From assembly GCA_016206745.1 (NCBI GenBank), contig JACQQW010000163.1, forward strand, positions 1 through 5,909: a stretch of 5,909 bases of DNA, in the 5' to 3' direction. Made by a program: the position numbers and the translations under genes. This document shows positions 1-5,909 of the stretch, one piece after another. The stretch comes from Candidatus Omnitrophota bacterium. GTDB taxonomy: Bacteria > Omnitrophota > Gorgyraeia > Zapsychrales > Fredricksoniimonadaceae. Below the pieces are notes generated by a model. It made no database searches. It saw nothing but the letters and a program-made list of their open reading frames with translations, and was not told the DNA's origin. Position 1 is the first letter of the stretch. Each line of letters begins with the position of its first letter.

Positions 1-116
1 AATTAAATAAAAAATAATCTTGATTGAATATTATGTAATTAAAAATCTGCATTAAACAAAAAGAACATGATGTTTTTGTTGTTTTTTTAAGCGGGTCTTT
101 TGACAGCGCCTCCTAT
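1..116 (+). other. AT-rich 5' edge holding the interrupted N-terminus of the STAS gene
   Basis: This stretch is far richer in A and T than the rest of the window. An ATG at 33-35 is followed directly by TAA at 36-38. From 39 the same frame is open and reads LKICIKQKEHDVFVVFLSG, then SFDSASY, which joins without a break to the STAS gene at 117. The pattern 'VFVVFLSGSFDSAS' is a normal first-strand and loop region of a STAS domain, so 39-116 was or is coding. I see no Shine-Dalgarno sequence upstream of 33 and no convincing -35/-10 pair with good spacing. No riboswitch is recognisable. Confidence 0.6.
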
Positions 117-398
117 TTGGATTTTGAACAGGAAACCATCAAACTTCTGGCCCTGCCGGTGAAAGCGGTCATCTTGGATATGAAGGGCGTGGATTATATC
201 AGCAGCTTAGGTGTAGGGGCCATTTTTAAAATGATGAAATCCACGCAAGATCAACATGCCTCTTTGCTTTTGGTCAATCTCCAGCCTCAAATCCAAAAAG
301 TCTTTGAGACGGTCAAGGCCCTGCCCAGCGGGGTGTTTAAAAGCGTGGAAGAAGTGGACGAATACCTCAGCGGCATTCAAAAAAAGTTTTCTAAATAA
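117..398 (+). CDS. STAS-domain protein (anti-sigma factor antagonist-like), 5' end uncertain
   Basis: Single STAS domain, the fold of SpoIIAA/RsbV anti-sigma factor antagonists. In partner-switching systems such proteins are dephosphorylated to bind an anti-sigma kinase. From the TTG at 117 the product is 93 residues, but this start lacks a ribosome binding site and cuts off the first beta strand. The frame is open back to 39, which would give about 119 residues, the usual size for a stand-alone STAS protein. Visible signature: [19 protein letters not shown] (residues 18-36 from TTG), where D26-x-x-S29-S30 is the usual site of the phosphorylatable serine. The C-terminal part ([15 protein letters not shown], then a final helix) also fits. 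No kinase or phosphatase partner is in the window, so the pathway is unknown. It could instead be an envelope-lipid-transport type STAS protein (MlaB-like). The family call is good; start and functionality are uncertain because of the TAA at 36-38. Confidence 0.8.
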   Translation: MDFEQETIKLLALPVKAVILDMKGVDYISSLGVGAIFKMMKSTQDQHASLLLVNLQPQIQKVFETVKALPSGVFKSVEEVDEYLSGIQKKFSK

Positions 399-400
399 AA

Positions 401-405
401 AAGGA
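401..405 (+). promoter_or_regulatory. Shine-Dalgarno for rfaE2
   Basis: AAGGA at 401-405 lies one base before an ATG at 407 and 10 bases before a second in-frame ATG at 416. One base is too close for initiation, so the site favours the start at 416. It is one of the few clear ribosome binding sites in the window. Confidence 0.6.
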
Positions 406-415
406 CATGTTTTCC

Positions 416-886
416 ATGGCTTTGGCCGGTAAAATTGTCAGTAAACAAGCATTGCGCGAAAAACTTGCCGCTTTAAAGAAGCAGGGCAAAACCATTGCCT
501 TTACCAACGGTTGTTTTGATTTAATGCATTTAGGGCATGTGACTTATTTGGAAGCGGCTAAAAGGGGCGGCCGGGTTTTGGTGGTGGGGTTAAATGGCGA
601 TGGATCAATCCGTCGCATCAAAGGCCCTTCCCGGCCCATTTGCCCGCAAAAATCCCGGGCCGCGGTCCTGGCGGCTTTGTCCTGCGTGGATTTTGTGGTG
701 ATCTTTAATGAAGACACGCCCTATAATCTCATTAAGACCGTGAAGCCTGATATTTTGATCAAAGGGGCGGACTGGAAAGGCAAGCCGGTGGTTGGAGCGG
801 ACATTGCCGGGAAAGTGGAATTTATCAAATACGTCAACGGTTTTTCTACGACCAATATAATAGGGAAAGTCCGTAAACATGCCTGA
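416..886 (+). CDS. rfaE2: D-glycero-beta-D-manno-heptose 1-phosphate adenylyltransferase (HldE C-terminal domain type)
   Basis: Cytidylyltransferase-fold enzyme of 156 residues that transfers AMP from ATP to D-glycero-beta-D-manno-heptose 1-phosphate, giving ADP-heptose for the LPS inner core. Seen in the sequence: [12 protein letters not shown] (residues 30-41) with the nucleotide-binding HxGH motif at 38-41; KGADW at 116-120; VVGAD at 125-129; GFSTTNII at 142-149, the conserved C-terminal phosphate-binding motif. It corresponds to the second half of E. coli HldE and stands alone, so a separate kinase (HldA) should be encoded elsewhere. An in-frame ATG at 407 would add MFS but leaves no room for the AAGGA site, so 416 is preferred. 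The end overlaps thiD2 by 8 bp. Related glycerol-3-phosphate cytidylyltransferases share the fold, but the [11 protein letters not shown] and STTNII signatures favour RfaE2. Confidence 0.93.
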   Translation: MALAGKIVSKQALREKLAALKKQGKTIAFTNGCFDLMHLGHVTYLEAAKRGGRVLVVGLNGDGSIRRIKGPSRPICPQKSRAAVLAALSCVDFVVIFNEDTPYNLIKTVKPDILIKGADWKGKPVVGADIAGKVEFIKYVNGFSTTNIIGKVRKHA

Positions 887-1286
887 CAAGAAATTATACC
901 GCATTTTAGATGCCAATTTTAACCGGGCCAAAGAGGGCTTGCGGGTGTGCGAAGATGTTTGCCGTTATGTGAACAATGACAAGCAATTGACCCGCGGCTT
1001 TAAAGATGCGCGCCATGACTTGACAGGCGCGGTTGAGGCGCTGGACATTCTGAAAGCTTTGGCCGGCAGGGACATTAAAGGAGATATCGGCCGGGCCACC
1101 AGTCCAAGTGAATCCCGGCGGAAAGGTATTGAGGCGGTGTTCTGGGCCAATGCCCAGCGGGTCAAAGAATCTTTGCGGGTCCTGGAAGAAATTTCCAAAC
1201 TTATCAATGTTAAATCGGCACAGCGCATGAAACATTTGCGTTATACGGTCTATGACTTGGAACAAAAAGCGCTTAAGAAATTTTAA
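879..1286 (+). CDS. thiD2: ThiD2-type hydroxymethylpyrimidine phosphate kinase (possibly N-terminal part of a ThiD2-ThiE protein)
   Basis: All-helical protein of 135 residues of the ThiD2 family, described as a monofunctional kinase converting HMP-P to HMP-PP in thiamine synthesis. ThiD2 often occurs fused to the N-terminus of ThiE. The N-terminal signature is plain: [16 protein letters not shown] (residues 8-23) followed by CEDVCRY. A second, similar segment, [15 protein letters not shown], lies at 90-104, so the two halves look like a duplicated helical unit. GRATSPSES precedes the second half. ATG at 879 overlaps the rfaE2 stop by 8 bp, which suggests translational coupling; a weak purine stretch (AGGGA, 862-866) lies about 12 bases upstream. 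The frame stops at TAA 1284-1286 exactly where the ThiE sequence takes over in the +1 frame, so this may be only the first domain of a longer protein. The family is clear; the kinase activity is taken from published work on the family. Confidence 0.85.
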   Translation: MPDKKLYRILDANFNRAKEGLRVCEDVCRYVNNDKQLTRGFKDARHDLTGAVEALDILKALAGRDIKGDIGRATSPSESRRKGIEAVFWANAQRVKESLRVLEEISKLINVKSAQRMKHLRYTVYDLEQKALKKF

Positions 1287-1902
1287 ATTGTACCTGATCC
1301 TCGATGCGCAGGTGCTGGATTACCGTGCCTTGCTAAGAGTTTTAAAAGAATCTGTACGTTGCGGCATTGATATAGTACAATTACGGGATAAATTTGGCAG
1401 CAGCAAAGACATGACGGCGTTTTGCCGCCAGGCATTGAATCTGACAAAGCACAGGATTCCGTTCATTGTCAATGACCGTGTGGATGTGGCATTTTTAACC
1501 GGGGCAGATGGCGTGCATGTGGGACAGGAAGACATTGCTTGTAATGATGCCCGCCGGTTATTGGGAAATAAAGCCATGATCGGCGTGTCCTGCCAAACTT
1601 TGGCCCAGGCCCGCAAGGCCCAAAAAGACGGGGCGGATTATATCGGGTTCGGGTCGGTATTTACAACGCCCACCAAGCCGGAAAGAAACCCAATGAATTT
1701 AAGAATGTTACGTCAGGTCCTTAATGCCATAGATGTTCCGGTTTTTCCTATCGGAGGCATTAGCCGCAAGAATTTGAACATATTGACGGCCATCGGCGTT
1801 GGACGCGCGGCAATTTGCAGGGATATTTTATTAGCTAAAAATACAGGTCATGTTGTTAAGGAATTTAAACAGTGTTTAAATGCGGGGGTCATACAGTGGT
1901 AG
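1252..1902 (+). CDS. thiE: Thiamine-phosphate synthase ThiE
   Basis: TIM-barrel enzyme that joins HMP-PP and 4-methyl-5-(2-phosphoethyl)thiazole into thiamine phosphate in the cytosol. Residues count from the ATG at 1252. Motifs in order: LYLILD (13-18), QLRDK (43-47, pyrophosphate contact), FIVNDRVDVA (71-80), GADGVHVGQED (84-94), the IGVSC strand, GADYIGFGSVFTTPTK with the phosphate-binding TTPTK loop, FPIGGI, and a final GVGRAAICRDI strand. The first 12 residues ([12 protein letters not shown]) are only the +1 frame image of the ThiD2 C-terminus. The ATG at 1252 has no ribosome binding site, so the true protein probably begins at TTG 1288 or continues from ThiD2 by frameshift at 1281-1284, giving about 340 residues together. 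The last six sense codons (AGVIQW) and the TAG lie inside the tRNA-Gly gene. No TPP riboswitch is visible upstream. Function is confident, start is not. Confidence 0.92.
   Translation: MTWNKKRLRNFKLYLILDAQVLDYRALLRVLKESVRCGIDIVQLRDKFGSSKDMTAFCRQALNLTKHRIPFIVNDRVDVAFLTGADGVHVGQEDIACNDARRLLGNKAMIGVSCQTLAQARKAQKDGADYIGFGSVFTTPTKPERNPMNLRMLRQVLNAIDVPVFPIGGISRKNLNILTAIGVGRAAICRDILLAKNTGHVVKEFKQCLNAGVIQW
1281..1287 (+). other. UUU-UAA +1 shift-prone junction between thiD2 and thiE
   Basis: The thiD2 frame ends AAG AAA TTT TAA. Four T's occupy 1281-1284. A tRNA-Phe on TTT 1281-1283 can slip one base forward onto an identical TTT at 1282-1284, then read AAA TTG TAC in the thiE frame. Removing one T instead gives a seamless fusion reading [12 protein letters not shown]. 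No strong Shine-Dalgarno stimulator like that of prfB is seen just upstream. The site may therefore be a programmed frameshift, a real one-base mutation, or a sequencing indel in a homopolymer. Confidence 0.5.
1858..1862 (+). promoter_or_regulatory. Possible Shine-Dalgarno for the lipoprotein GTG start at 1872
   Basis: AAGGA at 1858-1862 lies 9 bases before the GTG at 1872, normal spacing for initiation. It is also inside the thiE coding sequence, where such a pentamer can occur by chance. It lies upstream of the tRNA 5' end, so RNase P cleavage of the tRNA would separate it from the lipoprotein message. Confidence 0.3.
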
Positions 1903-2615
1903 TATATCAGCTTCCCAAGCTGATTGCGAGGGTTCGATTCCCTTCCCCCGCTTTTTTGTTGTTCTTTGTTTTTTGGGCCGGTTGTGCCACAACCGAATAT
2001 AGGCCTTTGTCGGAACAGCCGCCGTCTAAGCCGGCGGCGGAAGCTAAAAAAGCGGAAGGTGTTTATCATAAGGTGACCAAAGGGCAGACCTTATGGCGTA
2101 TCGCCAAGGCCTATGGAATGCCGGTTGAGGACATTATCAAAAGCAATAATATCCCTGATGTGGCGGCCATAGAAACTGATCAATTGATTTTTATCCCGGG
2201 GGCCAGGGAAGCCAAGCAAATTGCTCCGCGCACGCCGGATGAAAAAGCCAGAGAGTTTGCCTGGCCGGTCAAAGGCAGGGTGATTTCCTATTTTAATGAC
2301 CGCCGCGGACAATCGGCCAACCGCGGCCTGGACATTGAAGCCAATGAAGGCGATGCGGTCAAGGCCTGCCGGGAAGGAATCGTGGTCATGGCGGATTACA
2401 TGGCCGGGTACGGACAGACCTTGATGATTGACCATGGCGATGGATTTATCACGGCCTATGCCCAAAACCGCCAACTGCTCTCCAAGCTTGGCGATCATGT
2501 GTATAAGGGGGACCCCATCGCCGAAGCGGGGCGGACAGGCGGGAAAACTTTTGTGCATTTTGAATTGCGCAAAGGGGAAACAGCGCTTAACCCATTGTAT
2601 TATTTGCCTCAATGA
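1872..2615 (+). CDS. nlpD: NlpD-like lipoprotein: LysM plus degenerate LytM/M23 domain
   Basis: Predicted outer-membrane lipoprotein of 247 residues counted from the GTG at 1872. A hydrophobic stretch AFLLFFVFWAGC ends in a lipobox cysteine at residue 38 (codon 1983-1985). A Pro/Lys/Ala-rich linker, a LysM peptidoglycan-binding domain (about 65-109, with KGQTLWRIAKAYGM) and an M23/LytM domain (about 128-247) follow. The metal and catalytic positions are mostly lost: N150 for the first His of HxxxD (NRGLD), Q198 for the His of YAH, and F227 for the first His of HxH (FVH); D154 and H229 remain. The ending LNPLYYLPQ closely resembles E. coli NlpD. Such degenerate domains activate cell-wall amidases (AmiC) at division, so an activator rather than a hydrolase is inferred. 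Start unclear: GTG 1872, GTG 1896 (inside the tRNA) or TTG 1956/1959, the last two leaving an implausibly short, uncharged signal peptide. It overlaps the ATPase gene by ATGA. Confidence 0.85.
   Translation: MFKCGGHTVVVYQLPKLIARVRFPSPAFLLFFVFWAGCATTEYRPLSEQPPSKPAAEAKKAEGVYHKVTKGQTLWRIAKAYGMPVEDIIKSNNIPDVAAIETDQLIFIPGAREAKQIAPRTPDEKAREFAWPVKGRVISYFNDRRGQSANRGLDIEANEGDAVKACREGIVVMADYMAGYGQTLMIDHGDGFITAYAQNRQLLSKLGDHVYKGDPIAEAGRTGGKTFVHFELRKGETALNPLYYLPQ
1882..1952 (+). tRNA. tRNA-Gly (anticodon CCC)
   Basis: A complete 71-nt cloverleaf can be folded by eye. The acceptor arm GCGGGGG (1882-1888) pairs perfectly with CCCCCGC (1945-1951). The D arm is ATAC/GTAT around AGTGGTA. The anticodon stem TCAGC/GCTGA encloses the loop TTCCCAA with anticodon CCC, reading GGG codons. 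The variable loop is TTGC. The T arm is GAGGG/CCCTT around TTCGATT. The discriminator base is T1952, as is normal for bacterial tRNA-Gly. The layout matches the known E. coli tRNA-Gly(CCC) arm by arm. No CCA is encoded; a run of T's follows, so CCA must be added by nucleotidyltransferase. The gene overlaps the last 21 bp of thiE and lies wholly within the frame that opens the next gene. Confidence 0.97.
2018..2038 (+). other. GC-only inverted repeat in the lipoprotein linker
   Basis: GCCGCCG (2018-2024) and CGGCGGC (2032-2038) form a 7-bp all-GC stem with a 7-base loop. It lies in the low-complexity linker codons of the lipoprotein. A second inverted repeat, CGGTTGTG (1979-1986) and CACAACCG (1988-1995), sits over the lipobox codons. 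Neither is followed by a T run on either strand, so they are not ordinary terminators. They may reflect codon choice only. Confidence 0.35.
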
Positions 2616-4245
2616 ATATTATTGACTACGATCACAATTTTTTTGGACGTCAGGATATATTAGGGGTCTTGCGCAAGCGCATAACCGGCTTAAAAGAGGG
2701 TTATCGCCAAAATGTCGCCCTTTTAGGCAGCCGTACCACCGGTAAAACGGCCATTATCCAGAAATTGATTTCCGACCATGATGACCGCGACACTATTATT
2801 TTATATTTGGATTTAGAATCCCGCGATTTTTCCTATTTTGTCCTGCAATTTACCAAAAGTTTGCTTTATCATTTTTCCAAAGTCCAGGGCTTGATTGCGC
2901 AGGAAGATTTAAAATTGCTTTGCCTGTCCTGCCGTGAAATGGTCCCGCAAACGGTCGCCGCGGTGGAGGCGGTCAATGCCCGATTGGCCGAGGGAAAAAC
3001 GGCGGAATGTTATGGGGCGCTTTTGGCATTGCCGGATATTTTTTATGTCGAAACCAAAAAGGCCGTAATACTGGTCTTTGATGAATTTCAGAATTTGCAG
3101 AATTTTGATGTCCCGGAGGTGTTCACGGAACTTGGCCGGCGCATCATGACGCAGAAGAGCTGCCTGTATATCGTGACCAGCTCTTATCAGGCGCAGGCCC
3201 GCGCCATCCTGGCCGAAAAACTGTCCCTGCTGTTCGGTAATTTTGAAATCATCCCGGTCCTGCCCTTTGATCTGGCTGCCAGCGCGCAATTGGCAGACCG
3301 CCATTTGTCCGGCATTAAGATCGGCCTGCAATTAAAAAATTTTCTGGCGGATTTTACCGGCGGCCATCCTTTGTATATTAATATCCTTTGCCAGGAGCTG
3401 ATTTATTTATGCGGAGTGTACCGTCAGGAGGAAATTTACGCGCCCATCCTCACGCAGGCGGTGGAAAATTTGTTGTTTAACCCATGGGGTGTTTTAAGCC
3501 GTCATTTTGAGTTGGAAGTTCATGGGCTTTGCCGCGGCAGGTCCGGGGGGCCTTTATCGTCCGTTTTGATCGCTTTGGCGGAAGGCAAGCACCGGGTGGC
3601 GGATTTGGCCGCTCACCTGTCGCTTAAGACTTCTCAAGCCGCCCAACGGGTCAACATCCTTTTGACTGCCGATATCATTGAAAAAAACGGCAATTATTAC
3701 CATATCAAGGACAAGTTGTTTAAGTACTGGATCAAATTTGTCTATGAACGCCGCTTGCGGGCGATCGATTTGGAAAACGGCAAAAGCCGCAAGCTTTTTA
3801 AAGAAGAAATCAATAAAGCGGCCAATGATTTTCAGATGACGGCCCGTAAAGACCTGTCCGCGCGCATGACCGAGCTGCTGCATAAATTCGACAGTGAAGC
3901 TTTAGAAATCGCCGGCCGCCGGTATAAATTGTCCATGTTCAAGGACATTACCCCGGTGAAATTGCGCCTGGGGGCGGGTAATTTCTTTGATGCCATCAGC
4001 GCCGCGGGTGAAGACGGCCGGTGGCTGATCGTATTAAAGAAAGACCCTGTGCATGAGAATGATCTTAACGCCTTTTTGGAAGAAATGAAGAAAATGACCC
4101 CCAAGCCCCAGCGTTGCGTGATCGTCTCTTTAAGCGGCCTTGATGATAACGCCAAAATCCGGGCCTTGCAGGAAAAGTTATGGGTCTGGAACGAAGAAGA
4201 AATAAACACCCTTATGCGTCTTTACGACGAACCCTATATTGTGCG

Positions 4246-4249
<4 letters not shown>
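2612..4249 (+). CDS. AAA-type P-loop ATPase with winged-helix and a C-terminal domain of unknown role
   Basis: 545-residue protein resembling the STAND-like 'archaeal ATPase' family (DEXX-box AAA). Seen in order: NFFGRQDIL (residues 9-17), the typical 'FxGR' lead-in; Walker A GSRTTGKT (39-46); Walker B VILVFDEFQNL with D157-E158; a sensor-like strand IVTSS (187-191); a helical lid region; a winged-helix-like segment (about 316-372, EGKHRVADLAAHLSL then an alternate-strand wing NGNYYHIKDKLFKYW). The last 120 residues form another alpha/beta unit. There FFDAISAAGEDGRW with D460 and LIVLKK (V474-L475-K476) recall a PD-(D/E)xK nuclease core with the acidic residue of (D/E)xK lost; this is a guess. 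No signal peptide or membrane segment is seen. It starts by an ATGA overlap with the lipoprotein gene, without a Shine-Dalgarno, and ends by ATGA overlap with the phosphodiesterase gene. Substrate and partner are unknown. ATPase call confident, function not. Confidence 0.85.
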
Positions 4250-5855
<1,606 letters not shown>

Positions 5856-5858
5856 TTT

Positions 5859-5889
5859 CCCTCCCCTGCACCATATGGTGCAGGGAGGG
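5859..5889. repeat. Strong inverted repeat downstream of tgt
   Basis: An arm of CCCTCCCC plus TGCACCAT (5859-5874) is mirrored by ATGGTGCA plus GGGAGGG (5875-5889), with only one unpaired C. The central palindrome CTGCACCATATGGTGCAG is perfect over 18 bases. It begins 3 bases after the tgt stop codon. There is no T run after it on the + strand and none on the - strand, so it is not a typical intrinsic terminator. It could stabilise the mRNA 3' end, block or pause polymerase, or be a copy of a dispersed intergenic palindromic (REP-like) element. Confidence 0.75.
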
Positions 5890-5902
5890 TTAGGGAGGGG
5901 GG
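5883..5902 (+). other. G-quadruplex motif
   Basis: GGGAGGGTTAGGGAGGGGGG holds four G-tracts of at least three with loops A, TTA and A, matching the classic short-loop G4 pattern on the + (RNA-like) strand. The first two tracts are also the 3' arm of the preceding hairpin, so hairpin and quadruplex would exclude each other. Confidence 0.7.
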
Positions 5903-5909
5903 TATGCTC

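Noticed and set aside
20..48. Possible promoter with -35 TTGATT (20-25) and a TATTAT (29-34) or AT-rich -10
   Set aside because: Spacing is wrong for any pair, and the whole region is AT-rich, so chance matches are expected.
407..409. ATG at 407 as the rfaE2 start
   Set aside because: Only one base separates it from AAGGA; ATG 416 has workable spacing. It cannot be fully excluded.
1275..1284. -1 slippery heptamer at AAGAAATTTT
   Set aside because: The in-phase heptamer is G AAA TTT, which does not fit X XXY YYZ, and thiE is in the +1, not -1, frame.
4180..4245. Upstream extension of the phosphodiesterase from an earlier ATG
   Set aside because: It lies inside the ATPase coding end and adds residues with no family resemblance; the protein naturally begins MILGIVSDTH at 4246.
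5859..5902. Rho-independent terminator after tgt
   Set aside because: The hairpin is strong but is followed by TTAGGGAGGG and not by a T run; the opposite strand has no T run either.

Overview
The window is a tightly packed run of eight protein genes and one tRNA gene, all on the + strand, with no credible gene on the - strand and no gene-free stretch over about 120 bases. It looks like chromosomal housekeeping DNA of a Gram-negative (two-membrane) bacterium. It has an ADP-heptose pathway enzyme for LPS, an NlpD-like outer-membrane lipoprotein, thiamine and queuosine enzymes, and a tRNA without an encoded CCA. The very compact layout, frequent lack of Shine-Dalgarno sequences and a ThiD2-type kinase would fit an uncultured lineage such as Omnitrophota or a neighbour, but this is only a guess from style. 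No mobile element, CRISPR array or phage gene is visible.

Layout. Bases 1-116 are AT-rich and hold the broken 5' end of a STAS-domain (anti-sigma antagonist-like) gene whose open part runs to 398. Then follow rfaE2/hldC (heptose-1-phosphate adenylyltransferase, 416-886), thiD2 (HMP-P kinase, 879-1286) and thiE (thiamine-phosphate synthase, to 1902). A tRNA-Gly(CCC) gene sits at 1882-1952. It is followed by an nlpD-like LysM + degenerate LytM lipoprotein (frame 1872-2615), an AAA-type ATPase of 545 residues (2612-4249), a YfcE/MJ0936-type phosphodiesterase (4246-4722) and tgt (4731-5855). After tgt the sequence ends in a strong hairpin joined to a four-tract G-quadruplex motif.

Genes working together. 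ThiD2 and ThiE catalyse consecutive steps: HMP-P to HMP-PP, then HMP-PP + thiazole-P to thiamine phosphate. RfaE2 and the NlpD-like protein both serve the cell envelope. The other genes seem joined only by transcription and translational coupling: two ATGA stop/start overlaps, an 8-bp overlap and short spacers.

The points most worth a second look are: (1) thiD2 and thiE are separated by only one extra T in a UUU-UAA stretch, so they may be one protein made by +1 frameshifting or split by a one-base error; (2) the tRNA-Gly gene overlaps the last codons of thiE and lies wholly inside the only reading frame that gives the downstream lipoprotein a normal signal peptide; (3) the STAS gene reads ATG-TAA and then continues as an intact STAS N-terminus; (4) the lipoprotein's LytM domain has lost three metal or catalytic histidines, suggesting an amidase activator; (5) the terminal hairpin and G4 motif. 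I see no clearly new multi-gene system such as defence or biosynthesis; the novelty is in gene architecture.
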